A stretch of DNA of 64,000 nucleotides from Amblyornis subalaris. Its lineage: Eukaryota > Chordata > Aves > Passeriformes > Ptilonorhynchidae. Made by a program: the position numbers and the translations under genes. The number at the start of each line of letters is the position of its first letter. Position 1 is the stretch's first letter. Location: NCBI GenBank assembly GCA_018881555.1, contig JACAXG010000007.1:2246643-2310642 (forward strand), written 5' to 3'. The notes under the pieces were generated by a model. It saw only the letters and a program-made list of their open reading frames with translations, did not search any database and had not been told where the DNA came from. Of the stretch, positions 1 to 13,835 are shown in pieces.

Positions 1-368
1 CTATCTTGTTTATTTTTAGTCAAATTGAAATTACAGTACCACTTAACGTAAACTGAAATATGAGTTACTTCCAGCCCTTGTTATAATAGTTTAAATGTGA
101 AGAAAATAAGCAAAACAAGAAAACCAAATTATAATAATGTAGTCAATCTTCACAGTACAGATTGCCCTTCAGTCTGGTTTTCCTCTTTATTTTTTCACAG
201 AAACTTCTGTAGTCCTTCTGGTGTTTGTTTTTTTTTGCTGTCGTCCCCAATTACCAAACAACACAGCATCAGTTATAGTGGGGGTGTTTCCCCAACAAAA
301 ATTGCAAATTACTACTTCCCCTATCCCTCCTGCCCTATGCTTCTGACAACACCCATTTACATAAGGGA

Positions 369-400
369 GGAAAACTGTATCTGAGGAAAACTGTATCCGA
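369..400. repeat. 16-bp tandem duplication
   Basis: Two adjacent 16-base units (369-384 and 385-400), both starting GGAAAACTGTAT, differ at one base. It is a small local duplication with no apparent function. Confidence 0.85.
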
Positions 401-3044
401 TCTGAGCATCGCCTCAAGAAAAGAGAATAAAATGTTGGGTCTTTGCCAGCTCTACTGTCTTGGAACAACCCTCGGTACGAAAGCTCACACCACTATTATT
501 GCTGCAAAAAAATCTTTCTCTTCTTAATAGTGTCAAGACCTTTTCTCAAATCTTACCGATTTCAGGCCAATTGTCTTCTCTTCACCAACAATAGGTTTAA
601 ATCTCTGCAGATCTGACCACCTGCAGAAGCCACTAGCTGTTGAAGCTGGGAAAAATAACAACAAGTGGACTGTATTTCCCATGATTTAATTCCCTAAATC
701 TTGCACATGTGCTTAATTCAAAGTGCGTGTGTATTCCCCGTGGAATCGATGGGAATACGCAGATGACTAAAGGTAAGCAGATGTGTGAGTTGAGGGATCC
801 GGGTCTGAAATTAAGACAAGCTTCAAGAAGTGGAAGCTGCAACAGAAGGGGAAATCAAAGATGACAGAAGCAATAAACAGTAATAACATTGTGGAATCAG
901 CCTAAGACACATGTATATCATGACCATCATCACACTGTATTTCAAACTTAAAAGTAACAACGGATTCCAAATCAAAAATCATTTTCTCTTCTTGGAGAGA
1001 GATACCTAGAGGCACAGGAGCTAAGTCATAGAGATGGAGTGAAATGAGGAGAAAGCAGGTTTCAAATATCACTCTCTATACAATACAGCAAAAAACTCTC
1101 AAAATGTTAGAGAGCTGCAGCTCCATAGCAAAGGTGTTATGAAAGAAAAGAGCAACTGCTTGAGAGAAGACTAAACAATAAAGAAGAGGTGAATTCGAAT
1201 TTGTCTTTTGAAGCTGAGGACAAGCAGCAAGCTCTTCTAGTGCTGCAAAAGATGAGTCAGTGCAAGGATTTAGTGGAGAGGTGTAACCTTAANCACAGTG
1301 GTGAGGAAGGAAGACCTATGGCAGCTGTGTCTGAATGAGCATTAGAGAAGGCAGAGAAGAGAAGGTGGCCATTGTCAAAGCCAGACCTGGTAAGGGCATA
1401 GGTGAACATCTCTGAGCACAGAAGCATCAGACTCAAGAGTACTTAAAAAAATATAGCAGCGTATGACTGAGGATGAATATAATAAGAAATCACCAAAATC
1501 TTTCCTTTCATTTTGATTGATTTGAACGTTCTTCCTTGCCACTCATCTACTTTGCAGTTTCAATCAACATATAATATATAATCTGAAGGGAAGATTAAAA
1601 AAAACAAAACACCAAGAACTGAAAATGTCATTACAATATACCCTGATTCACAGCTTCATTCTGGCTGATGATACTGGCCTGAGTGATTTATATAAACATC
1701 CCTGGTACCATGCTGGTGTTTCAGAGCCGAAGTTGTACCTCCTGCTGAGTTCTTTACAGCGAGAACTCCTCCTCTCAAATGTCCAATCTCCATGCCTCTA
1801 TGGAGTCATCCCTTTGTTATTGCACACAGATTCAAGATCCAAGCACCTAGCAGGAAGTAAACTCTTAGGTGTCAATATTCCTTCTAATAATAATCTAGTG
1901 ATGTGAATTCTATTTTTGACATTAAGCACCTGTTCAAAGTTCTTTTTCTGATTTAGCACCTATGCTCTTAGGATTAAGATAGTGGGAATGACAGATGACC
2001 TCTAAAGACCATGGGGTGACCGGCCTGTGGGTGGTATCTGTGGGTGGTCTGCAAGGGGAAGGAGATAGGAGCTCAGTAAGATTTTCAAAGGAAAAGCACT
2101 TAAAAGAGAATTTCTCAGTTCAAATTTATGATGTACATTACCTGTGTCTTGAAAGTTTTATGCTGACAGAGTCAGGGTGATTTCTCATGTCTGGCACTCA
2201 GTGGGAGCTCAAAGTACAACTTAGAACAGGGCTTTTGCTTAGATATTCATTTTGACATTCACTCCAGCGCAGAGAGGGAGCTGAGTCACAGCTTTTGGAG
2301 CCATAGCCACATCAGAAAATCCCTACAGTTTGAGGGCACTTGGACTGATAGTTTTGGCTCAAATCATCTCTGATCTTGTAAACAACTTGGCATCCTTCCT
2401 ATTTGTACATACTCAGTGAATGATGTGAACTAGGAAAGAAAATAAGTATGCTAAAATAATCCTTTCCCCCCCCGTTGTGCATATGAATGAATCTGAGTCC
2501 GTCAGGGAGGCAGATATCTGCCAGCACCAGCAGGGAGGTTATTATCTTTGCATATGTTGTTTCCTAGGAAAATCCCTGCTAAGGACCGTGGTGGTGATAT
2601 GCAGAATGGTGTTAGCATGCATTTGCCCTACACCCACTGGCACCCATCTGACTTTTTAATTTCCTGGGTCTCCAAACCCCTCCTAGGGGAACAGCGTGAC
2701 ACCTCTAAGGACGTTACCTTGACCTGCATTCCATTTTGTCAGTACAGGACAGTATTCATCCCGGAACAACACTGCCAAGCAGTTCCCAGATCAATGGGAG
2801 GTTGATCTGAGCAGGACCCACATGACGTGGTTGCTGCTGAGGGCAAAGTTAACGAAAGCTGGAGGACCCAGGACTCTGCTTTCCATTTGCCTCTTTTATG
2901 TCCCTGTGTTGCCTCTGTCTTCCCTTTCCACAAACCTCCACCTGAAAAAAAGGGCAAGAAAAACAAAAAGGAGTCATGATCCATGTGTTTTCCAAACTGT
3001 CTTACGTCTTAAATTTATCAGAGGATAGCAAATGGCCAACAGGT
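401..3044. other. Non-coding stretch, no gene seen
   Basis: Open frames here are all under about 95 codons, lie on both strands and have no recognisable domain. A 13-base unit is repeated in tandem at 2,025-2,050 (CTGTGGGTGGTAT, then the same with one change). Nothing else stands out. Confidence 0.6.
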
Positions 3045-3078
3045 GAGAGAGAGGGAGGGAGGGAGGGAGAGAGAGAGG
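3045..3078. repeat. GA/GAGG simple repeat
   Basis: Pure purine microsatellite: GA units, then four GGGA units, then GA units again. Such tracts are often polymorphic in length. Confidence 0.95.
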
Positions 3079-5692
3079 CAGCATCATCTATTTGTGTCCG
3101 TGCCTGTTTGGTCACATCTGTTCCCAAACTCTTGCACAAACCACAAGCAACTGCTGAAGGCTAGAGGAGGGGCAGCATGAAATTAGGGCACATGAAAACA
3201 AGATCAGCCCTTAATATGGGACAGAGAAGAAGAATACACCAAATCACAAGAAACAGCTTGAAAAAGGAGTAAAAAAAAAAAGTCAATAATGACAACATAT
3301 TTTTTTAAGAAAAAGCAGGATCCCAAAATAAAAAACACACCATTGGTGGTCACTAGTGCTGTGCTTAAGCTGTCATCTGTTGAATCTGGCAGTCTGCACG
3401 TCATTCAACAGATAAATGCCTTTACCAGAACCCTCTGGACAAGGAGAATGTACAGCACACACATTTAAGTCAGACTGCTAGGGCTGGGGGAAACTCTGTT
3501 GGTGGCCACAGACACCGAAGAATCAGGTATAGGAAACTCTGAGTAAAGCAGATGAAATGCTCAGAGGGAAAAATAATGAGAAGCAAACCTTTTTTTTCCC
3601 CTTCTGATCCCACATTTCGGTAATCCAGACTAATTGCACGGTAATGCAGCCACTCATAAATCNAAGAATACACACGGATTACGTCTGTGTGGCTAAACTG
3701 GAAGTGGTCTTTCCTTTCAGGTAGCCACAGAGCCATACAATCTGCTTTGGGAAAGCAGGACATATTTTATCTCCTCTCATCCCACTTGCTCTAAGGAACC
3801 ACATACTGCCTACTCTGCAACCTATTAAATATGCCACAGCAAAGTGTTTTCAACTGTGTGCCATGTGGGAGTCTCAGTAAAGCAAGAAATGGTGGGATCT
3901 TTTTGCAGATTATTACATGGGCTCAGAAATCCTGAGCCTGTGCAAACATTAAAAAATACTCAAAATATTTGAACTGGAAAACATGCTCATTTGCTGTAAT
4001 GCCTGTGGATTTCTTAAAAAAATAGAGGATCTTCTTTTCCAGTCATCCCCTCGAATGTGAAGTGGGATAATGAAGAAGAATTCTAAACAATTTTATTGTA
4101 GCATGTTTTCATGGGCTATTTACAGCCATTTCANTTTATTCATTTATGTACATTTTGTCTCAGTTTTCAAACAAAACCAAGGCTTTCCTGGGGGTGGCTT
4201 CATCCAAGTTTTGTCTTCTGCTCCATTGTTCTTCAACGTACTCCATGGAAACGGGCATGTTGCTGGAATCTCCTCCACTCACATCAGCACTGGCACGAAG
4301 TTTTGAGGGCAGCAATTACGCCTGGGGCTTTTAAAGGGTATTTCTGGGGCACTGCAGCCCCTGACACTCCAGCAGGAATGCTAAGTTTTGGAACAAACCC
4401 ACCATGTGTGCTGTTTTCCGAAGAGGCTTCTGCGTGATGCAATACAGCTCGAACACCCTTTCTCCTGNGTGTTTGCTGCCATCGCTGTGCCAATGCTCCT
4501 TGAGAATGTGATCCAGCTTTATTACTTAAGTCTCACTCCTTTTCTCCCCCTCTCAACAGCCTATGACTGGGATTAGCCTTTTCTCTGTTATCTGNTGAGT
4601 ACACATGTAAGGGGAGAAGGGAATGAACTTCTTTATAGCAAAAGGCAGAGAATCCTCTGCAGACTATTCACTTTTCACGAGGTATTTTCCACCATATAAT
4701 GTGGAAGCACAGTTATTAAAATGTTACTTCCACAGAATTTTCCAGTTCCTTTTGTTTGTTCCTAATCTACTTCATCCGGGCCTCCTGCGCTTTTGGGTGA
4801 GCAGTTGGTTTGTAGTCCAACACATGAATTATCTTCACATGCCAAAGAAAGCTTAGGAATTGCCCAGTATATTTCAAAACCTTGAAAAAGTAGGAGGTTG
4901 TATCTGGCAGCAGCAATAAGCATTAAACATTCTCAAAGNAAGCTTTGTTATTAAAGAGAGGTAACCCGTTTGGATCAAGCAGGAGCAACATAAATCTTCA
5001 TTCAGGGCTTTAAGAATACCAAGAACTATTCTGAAATTAAAGAAGTTTTTTTCTTTCTTCTTTTTCTTTCCCGCCTAAATGTTTTGTTTGGGGGTTTTGT
5101 CTGTATTTCCTAGGTCTCTGCACTCTGGAATCTTCCTTCCAGACAGGAGTGATGCAAGGCTTTCAAAGAAGGGGAAACCATGAACAATCCAGAGAAACAT
5201 GTCAGAGAGCTGCCAATTCTTCTGATCCAACCTAGATCCCCCCAGTATTTTGGGGAAGGTGTTATGGTCTGACTCTTAGAATCCTATCAGATGTGGAAAA
5301 CTCAGGTTTTATTTATTTATAAATAATTCACTTATAACTCCGGCTCACAGAGAAAAAAAAANTNAACAAGGACTAGAATAGAACNGTAAAGGGGCAAACA
5401 AAACTCCCCCCTCCCCCCAAATTCTCTAACAGTCGCATGATTTTTGAACAGTTCAACTTATTCAGGCGTTTCTGGCTTATGATCTTTGACTGCATAGTGC
5501 TGGCTGCGTGCACGCCACAGGGAGTTCCCCAGATAAAGCGAGTGTCCTGCGTGCACCCTCCCACAGCCCCATGCTGGGGAGGGAATCACAGCTGGCTGAC
5601 ACTGCTCCTGCCACATGGCTGACTAACCCACCCCTGCAGATGATGCCTGAACAGAGGGAAGTTCTGCTTTGGGAGCTAGGGCCTGGGGGGGG

Positions 5693-5811
5693 TTAAATTT
5701 TATTTTAATTTTTTTACCCAATTTTAATTTTTATATTGGATTTTATTTTTAATCTAAATTAATGTTTTATTTTATTTTGATTTCACTTATTTTTAAATTA
5801 TATTTTATTTT
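5693..5811. repeat. T/A-rich low-complexity tract
   Basis: About 120 bases almost entirely T and A with recurring TTTTA and ATTTT blocks, directly after a run of eight G. It resembles a degenerate pentanucleotide repeat. The sharp change from G-run to T/A-rich sequence may mark an old insertion tail, but no element body is recognisable beside it. Confidence 0.85.
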
Positions 5812-6397
5812 GGGGCAGAATCTGAATAGAAGCAGTGCCATAAAAAAACATAATTAAGAAAAATCCTTTATCTCATCTTCCATATGTATCAGTTTGGCCC
5901 AAAGAATGCAAATACTCCTCCATGGAAGCCCAGAGACTGTGGCAGCACAACCACAGTAACAGGCCATAGACAGTGAATAACAAATTCTCCTGTCCAAAGG
6001 GTTCATCCTGAAAATATTTTAGGTAGCAATCTGCTGTTTTGTTGGCTGCATGAAGAGGAATGATGAGGTAGGGAAGAGAAGCATGAATTTGGAGATGGTG
6101 CCTCACATCTGCCTAAGAATCCGAAATCTATGGAATATTTGGAACCTCTGTGGTTGCAAGGCCCTGGAATGTGGTTAAAATAATATGCAAATTAAAAAAT
6201 AAAAATCCTGCTGAAACGTTTGACTGAATGTACCTTCACTGAGCTGAGGCCAGCTGGGAATTTGCTTAAGACCCAGAATGAAGTGAGGTTTCTGATGCAG
6301 ATAGCCCACAGTGGAGCAACAATGTTCCATGGATTTTATGAGTTTCAATAACTCTGCTTTAATCAGAAAATTAGAAGTAACCAAGAAATCCCCCTAA
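5812..6397. other. Non-coding stretch, no gene seen
   Basis: Short overlapping open frames on the minus strand (up to 77 codons) show no family resemblance. I see no repeat or splice-flanked coding segment here. Confidence 0.55.
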
Positions 6398-6507
6398 GGC
6401 CCGATTTGAGACTCTATTAAACCAGTGTAGCACCAGAGTAATATCATGGTTTTCAATGGAGTTACACTGGCATAAAATTGATGTCAGAGGCTGGTGAATC
6501 AAGCCCC
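6398..6507. mobile_element. Ancient palindromic repeat relic with terminal inverted repeats
   Basis: The left end reads GGCCCGATTT and the right end AATCAAGCCCC, an imperfect inverted pair. Inside, CCAGTGTA near 6,423 faces TACACTGG near 6,465, with a central TTCAATGGAG. This layout (a GGGCCAGAT-type end and a palindromic core around CAATGGAGTTACAC) recurs as old interspersed repeats in bird and reptile genomes and fits a short non-autonomous DNA transposon. I do not assign a family name. The many mismatches indicate great age. Confidence 0.5.
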
Positions 6508-7279
6508 AAGACAGCTGTGAATTATTTTCTTCCTATCTGACATTTTAATGTTCAAGTGAAAAAAACACGGCGGAGCTGGGAATGAATCCCAAATGCCCCC
6601 AACCTCAAAGGCTTGATAGAGAAAGATGTGATTTTAGTGCTAGTTTAATCACTCAAATACACAGACTATGTCTTAAGAGAAAGTACCAGCTAAACAACCA
6701 GGCTGTCACAGATCTTAATAAATTAACAACCTGCATTTATACACTGACATTAGTAAAACTTTGTAAGGCATTACAATGGACAAATCCAAATATTTGTATA
6801 AGATTTACTGATTATTATTTCATTTTTCTGAACACAAAGTTAAAATATTTACCCTGTGGCAGTAGGAATAATCTTGTAAACTGTAATGTAAGCAAAGAAC
6901 TTAGCAGTGCTTTTCGGTGTAATTTATCTGCAAGAAAATACATAATTGCATTAAATTGAAGAACATTATGCTAATTAAAAACAACAAGAAAGAATGGACT
7001 TTACAGTGCAGTGAGATTTTAACTTCAGTGAGCCATTTTAGTTTTACCCCACTTGTAAAATCACAGTATTTTAATGTTTAGTAAATATTTGCAAAATTAC
7101 ACAAAATCACTTAAAAATGGAAATCTGCTAAATAAGCAAAAAGAAAGCATCTGTAAGTAATCTAACATCTGAATATAAAAATATTAATCAGGAGACAAAT
7201 GCTGCCAAACATACACGTAATTATTTTAGTTCATTAGACCCAAGTCTGATGAATCTCAGTGAAACTTGCAAATACATTT
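6508..7279. other. Non-coding stretch with AT-rich homeodomain-like words
   Basis: One 125-codon plus-strand frame (6,582-6,959) has no recognisable motif and is read as chance. The DNA from 6,690 to 6,990 has several TAATT/ATTA words and little simple sequence, so it could be a conserved non-coding element. That is only an impression. Confidence 0.35.
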
Positions 7280-7347
7280 GAGATTCGATCCATTCTTGCA
7301 CCACTTTTACATCAACAGAATCCTATTAATTGGAGGTCAGTGGAGAC
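7280..7347. mobile_element. Possible relic of the same palindromic repeat family
   Basis: The order GATTCGATCCATTCTTGCAC, then a TTTTACATCA block, then GGTCAGTGGAG resembles the core of the relic at 6,398-6,507. It is badly decayed and could be coincidence. Confidence 0.3.
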
Positions 7348-10300
7348 CTTCTGGTGGTGTATGAAAAAGAGGAAATCAAGCACTTGGCTTACAGTTTTCC
7401 AGGAGAGACATAACCACTTATGATTTCAGTTTCTTAAGTAGAATGAATACAAAAAAAACCCCAAAGTGCAATTTTTACCGCCAGGAATTGTACAACTCAA
7501 GCATGCAAAATGAAGCAATATAGTATTTTAGTGCCAAAGTAAGTTCGCTTAAAAATTCTGAAAAAGTGCAGTTTGCCAACTCGATGTCTGCTGCATACAA
7601 CCAGGCAGGAACAAGGGATAAACATTGGAAGGTAAATGGCCAGCTTCCTGTACAAATACTTGACTTCATCTTAAATATTAAGCTGAAATCCCCCTACAGC
7701 CTTAATTCAAAACTGAATCTATCACTTTTATGCCCTGTGCTTACACGGGGTTTCAGCATTTGTGCAACAGTTGGCATCATAAGAGGAGCTGGGGTCAGAA
7801 CCCATCCTCGGTGAGCATCAACATGCCTTGGGCAAGTCCAGCGTGGTGGGACTCACAGGCTCTCTCTGCTCCATACCACTGTCAGGACAGCTCCAGTTCC
7901 TCTACCTAATTTAGGTCTGGGTCCTTATTTAGAGTCACATTCACCTGCCAGTGCACACCTCACACGTTTTTCCCAGAGTAGTCCAAAAGCCACCTGAGGT
8001 CCCAAATGCCTTGTATGTGACACACAATGCTCTGCTCCATGTTACTTTTACTGAACCAGACAGGTTAAGTACATCACTGACAGATTTTGGTGCTTTGTTC
8101 CCAGCCCAGTCTCACACATTCATTAGCTAGATAAGACTAATCTTTTCAAAATTCTAAGGGAGTAGTTGCTCAAAAAGAAAGGTCCAAGCAGCCAGCTCAC
8201 TTTATATCTACATTCCTCACCATCCTCTTCAGACCTGGGCAACAAACTTCCCTGAACACATGAAGCAATGCAGGATAAGAAATGGCAGGAACAGAGTTAT
8301 GATTCCCCTGAACAGATTATGCACTAGTACACAACTTAGGATGTTTTTTCTGATCATGCATTTATGTGCAAGAAATAGTCCAAAATAATAGGGAGGGCAG
8401 CATTTGAAGGACAGAAAAAGAAAGAGGGGAAGATTAAAAATTCTGCATTGTCTAACAATGACAATAAACCATTGATTCCTGTGGACATACATCCGGCAAT
8501 ATTTCAGTTGTAATACTACAGCAGAGAGACAATACTATTATATCAATAGATGTTAAAAAATCAACTGTTTCAGAAAACCTCCTTAAAATGGTTTTTTCGA
8601 CTGTCTAGCAGAACTCTGTAATTCCTACACAAAAAATGTCTTGCTCAATTAAGATCTTTTCACTAAAAAAATTGTTAAACTGTACATCAGTTTATCTTAC
8701 TTTGATCAGGATAGACTGAGTGTTTCATTCTTAAAAGCAATGTTTACAATCTATTGTACCATCTCCTTGAGTGCAATCTCAAGGTGTGTCTTGCAGAATA
8801 AGGTGTATACTACAATTTTCAATGCCACAGGAAGTGCTGTCTCAACCTACTTGTCACTGAGCAGATCATTTTCAAAATGTCCATTTCTTTGTTAGTCATT
8901 GAGCCTACTGGTTAAATTACTTACTTCTCCAGTTAAAACTTGGATGCATAATTATAAAAGGAACTTATGCTTGCCTTTTTTAGAGCATTCTTTATGTCCT
9001 TTGTTCAGATAATATTTTTCAAAGAAAGCAGGGGGACCAAAGGTATTTGAATTTTCTTTTCCTTAANCACCTGCCAAATTCTACAGCTTTCCTGACCTGT
9101 ATAGCCAGAATGGTGCTATTAAGTTTTGCAGTACCCAATCCACCATCACTATTACTTGAACACAGGAAGCTCTTGGCTAGTGAGAGGAAACCACCCTTCG
9201 CCTGNTTTTTGTGCTTCAGTGCCCAAAACCGAAAGAAACGTTCCTTTTACAGCCTTATGAGCTACTAAACACATAAGCCTTGATTAATGCACATATGCTC
9301 AGTGGATCAGGTTTTTGGACTGCACTGAGAAGGCCAACTGATGCTGTCAAGCCAGATATCTAAATTGGAAACAAAATACCTTTTAACAATTTCAATCCAC
9401 AGGTTTCATTACAAAAAGATTTTTCAAGTTGTCCAGAAAACTCATGTTCAGTTCTCTGGAAACCATTTCCCATGCTTCAGGATTGTTTATAGTAAATAAA
9501 TCATGTGCTGGATTAACAGAAAACCCAAGTGAGGTTTTAGCTTGAGTCTTTAAGCTTGAGAGTTTACAAAGAGATTCAGCAAAACTTTTTTCTTTTCTTT
9601 TTCTTCATTGCTGCCCAAGACCAACTGAGAGAAATCAAGGCTCCATCAAAGACATGATGGGTAATTTCATTTTGTCACATGGTGAATACTCCCCAAAAGA
9701 TGACTTAATCAATTATACTAGAGACACGAAACCTCTGTTTCTCTTTCTTCAGCTCTGATTCAGCAAGGGATGTTTCCTATCCTCCTAATTTCAATTATCC
9801 TTGAATATGATTTTCAGTATATTCATAGTATTGCTTCAATAATATATTGACAGAAACTCTTTTCTCACAGCACCATACGATACATACACTCGATGCTGAA
9901 AGGAATATTTTTCTCAGTATCAACTGAGAATTCCTCCCCAAGAGCTTTAATACCTTGTCCAATAACAACAGGAAGACCACTGGTGAAGAATAGTTTCACG
10001 AGTCCCCTGGGCCTAGAGTTTATTGAGTGTAGTTTAGCCGACCTGGCATTAAGTACTCCCGAAAACAATATCTTTATGGTACATATAATTGTGATAACAA
10101 TTGCACCCCATTTCCAATTTCTTCCAATTTAGAAGGATCAGTTGCTTTTGGAATCTGGCAGCTCCTCTTACTGCTGAGTGTTTCAGTTATTGAAGTTGCA
10201 CAAATTTGCCATAGATTCATCACCAGATCCATAAGAAAATACACTGGAAATAGTACATAATATGTGCTAATAAAAAAAAAAAATTNACTACATACTAACT

Positions 10301-12559
10301 TTATCTGGATGTATTTTGACTTTCAATTTTCAGCCATTTAAAAAATTTCATATGTTGAGGTAGTGAAATTATTAACATCAGCCAGGCTACTAAATCAAAC
10401 TTCCATTCCACACAATAAAATTGAAGCACCACTTCTTCAAATTTCAAAATAAAGTCTAATGTACATTACCGTTTCTCATTCTATTTCCTGAAAAAAATGA
10501 CCTTTTTTTTTTTTTTTTAAATGGAGAAAGAGCAAGACATATTCATCCCAGTGAAACCACAGGACTATAATTCCCTAGCACAAATAAGGGTTTTCCCACA
10601 ACGCAATGTGCACTTAGCACCAAGCTTTAGGAAACACCNCGCTATCCTACAATCTCCTTTGTGTTCCCAAGAGTCACACCAGAATCTTGGATCAAGGGTC
10701 TCACTCTNGAGTGCCTAACTAACTTTGTTAATTATGTCTGAAGCCCAACACAGAGTTCCCATTTTCAGAAGAGACTATCTTAAATTTTAGCACTGTGCTA
10801 TCATTCTGGTGGCCAAAGCTATGAATTTAGAAGCTCTGACTTGCTNTTATTGTTTCCAAATCAGTGAACAGATGGGCAAATCTAAAATGTAGCCTGACTT
10901 TACTAATTATGGCACAATAAGAGCAAGTTATGGGACATGTTTTNTTTCCCCTGCTGTAGAAACTTCCATCTTGCCCTAACATCCAGAGCAATAGCAAAGA
11001 GGTCAGCATAAACCCTTGCCCCTTCTGAGGTGTTGGGTGCATCTCTTCTTGTGTCTGGGCATCCATACAAATCATTTCCCCATACTTTGTGCACNTTTGG
11101 ACTGGAGAGTGTATTCATTGCAGTAGAGGGCAGTAGTATTCATTCACAAGCCAGACAGAGCTGTGTACAGTACATATAAATATCAGTGCAGTTGTCAGAC
11201 AATTTAGACAAAAGGAGTGCGCTGAAGGAAAAACAGTTCTTCCCTGGAAATGAATTGTATTTTTAATACCTTGATCAGAGAGCATAATGAACTCACATCA
11301 CGCTCTTCACAGATAAAGACAGGTAATCAGATTTTGTAATCCCAGTATTAAAATCATCCTACACATGTTAAAATTAGTAACCTCTTAGGAAATCAGTCCA
11401 AATTTATGAGTGAACAGAGACTGCAACCACTTGTGCTTCATGCAACAATATGTGTAATTTAAAAATCTGCAATATTGAACTTGGGGCCATCCCTACCCCA
11501 TTAAAAAGAAAAGTNTCCTCCAAGCCAGTGGAAACTGGCAATCCTCACTGAGTAGCAACAGCTTACAGAAATATATCTCCATTTGTAATCATTTTAGTGT
11601 ATGGATGATGACATTTGCAAACATCTGGATCTGATGATGTCCACAGGAGATTCCAAAATGGTAGTGTCTAAATGTGATGATACAATAAATACAATATGTT
11701 TCATTTTAGATTGAAATAGCAGAATAAAGACAAGGGCAGATTTAGATAAAGCATTCAAGCGTGGGACTTCAGGTGGCAGCTCGCAGGCCCCCTGCCTCTG
11801 GAGAACACCTCCAGCTACAGCCACCTCCTGAGATCGCAGAGCAGCCCTGCAGCTGCTCCCCAGCCAAAATTCTTAACAGCTCTGTGCTCACCAAACTATG
11901 CNCCTGTAATTTAAACCATTCACTGCTCGACATAATTAAGAACCAATCTCTGAGTCCAGAACAATAGTCTGCTCAAGCACTAGCACATGGGAGCAAAATG
12001 AGACTTTATGTCTTGGCTCATGTTCGCTTTCATCATTTTTTTTTTTTCTTTTTTTCCTCTCTTCCAAACCTTAGCTTTCCCTCTCCTTCCTGCAGCACAT
12101 CCGTGGGCAGTTCTCAGGTTCCTGTAGCCTCCTTCAGGCTTTCTCCAACACTGAAATGGGGCTGCAAAATCATCCCGAATGTATTGTCACACTTTACACA
12201 TAAGTGCTAAAGCAGTAAATTTTAGGTCTCTGAGTTAGCAATGGATCACTTGGAGATCTAACGGAGAGACATCAAAAACCAACCAGGCACTGTTATTTCC
12301 GGTCCCCTTCAGGTATTTTCAGTGTGGAATGGAGGGGAAATGGTGGGCTTTACACAAATTTGCTGTTTCTCAAACCCCGGATGACTCAAGAACTACTTCA
12401 TGCCTCAGCTTGACCAAGGGCAGCCACAGGGACATCCCTGACAGCCAAGAACAGCTCGTACAGAGCAGNCCTAGGAGATTTCTGGTTTTCCGCTACATTC
12501 CCTGCCCCACCACGCAAGGGCTGAGAAGGCCGACAGAAATAAAATCGGTTTTATGACAC
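7348..12559. other. Non-coding stretch, no gene seen
   Basis: About 5 kb of AT-rich sequence with short frames on both strands (longest under 90 codons) and a T homopolymer near 10,502-10,519. A T/C-rich tract lies at about 12,037-12,066. No recognisable gene, RNA gene or intact mobile element. Confidence 0.6.
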
Positions 12560-12582
12560 AATTTTCCTCTGTCAGGAAAATT
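12560..12582. other. Perfect 9-bp inverted repeat (hairpin)
   Basis: AATTTTCCT at 12,560-12,568 and AGGAAAATT at 12,574-12,582 are exact reverse complements around a 5-base loop (CTGTC). It could form a hairpin in either strand. In AT-rich DNA such a structure is not remarkable. Confidence 0.8.
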
Positions 12583-13765
12583 TTCTTCTAGACTGGGCGG
12601 GTGCTGCTTGGCTCTGTGGCCAGGAGGTTTCCAGCGACCAGAAGAAGGCTTGGGAGTTGGTCTTCCTCATCCCCGAGGTGTGTGACCCACATCTGCACCA
12701 AGCCTTTTTTCATGGGCTACGTAAGGCCACTGTTAGTGAGATGCAACTTCAACAGAGGTTAAAGGCTTAAACAAGGAAATAGAGCAATNAAGGAAAACAA
12801 TTAACACTGGCAAAATTATAAGACTTTCTGGGCCACAAGCAGAGAGAAGAGACACCCTGTCATGGAAGACAATCAGAAACAAGCTGTTCTTCCTACGAGT
12901 GCTGAGCTTTTCGAAAAGGACTTGCCTCACTTCAAGCTACTGACAAAGACATAAGCTCAGGAAATATTTTCTGTTTTGCATNACAAAGTCTTGTGAAGGA
13001 GGCCAGGGAAGGAAAAAAAAAAAATATTTTGAAGATCTGAAATCAAAACCACGTGGAGACTCATTCAAACANACAGCAGACAGGGGTTAACAAAGAGGAA
13101 ATCTACCCGAGGTTCCTGTCATACTTTTTCACTGTGTATTCCTTACAAATGAACCAGTGCTCTTCCCCATGGAAAGACCATCATTTGGAGGAGCCACAAA
13201 AATTGTATATGCAGTTCAAACCCCTCTACCCTCACCATAGGGCACTGCTCATTATACCATGTCTCTAACTCCAGCTGACTAAATTAGCATCATTGAAACA
13301 CAGAATAATAGGTAGATTAAGTTGCAGCAGGGTCTTTCTATCCCCCTAATTAACCTTTGCTATCATTACATTAGAAGCTTCTGAGATTGTCTTTGTAAAA
13401 GATGAGCAGTAACTGACTGCTTACTTTGCTAATCAAAAATAAGGTATGTGCACAGTTTGTGCCATCTTTCCACAGAAACACAGAAGGAGTTGGAAGCTAG
13501 GAAGAATTGGAGCCATCCAAGCCATCCATTTACCACCCCACAGTTCATTTCCATTAGGGAAGCAAGAATTTATTGCCAGGAGTGTTTTTAGGAGCTTAGA
13601 CACTATTGTCATTTCATTAAAACTGTTCCTAGACTTCCCAGATGCTCTCTGGTGTGTAATGGGATGTGCATGCCGCTCACTCACGGCCTGATGCTTCCCC
13701 ATACAGCCCCACATATGAAAAGAAGGAGAAAATTACCACTGTTAATGTCAGTCTCTATTGCTATT
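12583..13765. other. Non-coding stretch, no gene seen
   Basis: Short unrelated frames only, plus a short A run near 13,010-13,024. Nothing recognisable. Confidence 0.55.
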
Positions 13766-13835
13766 GGCACCAGAATTACTTCTCTTTAAAGTTAACATTT
13801 GGCACTAGAACTAATTCTCCTTAAAGTTAACATTT
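13766..13835. repeat. 35-bp tandem duplication
   Basis: Units at 13,766-13,800 and 13,801-13,835 match at 31 of 35 positions. Both begin GGCAC and end TTAAAGTTAACATTT. The mismatches indicate an older local duplication. Confidence 0.9.

Noticed and set aside
6582..6959. 125-codon plus-strand frame.
   Set aside because: No family resemblance and AT-driven composition; read as chance.
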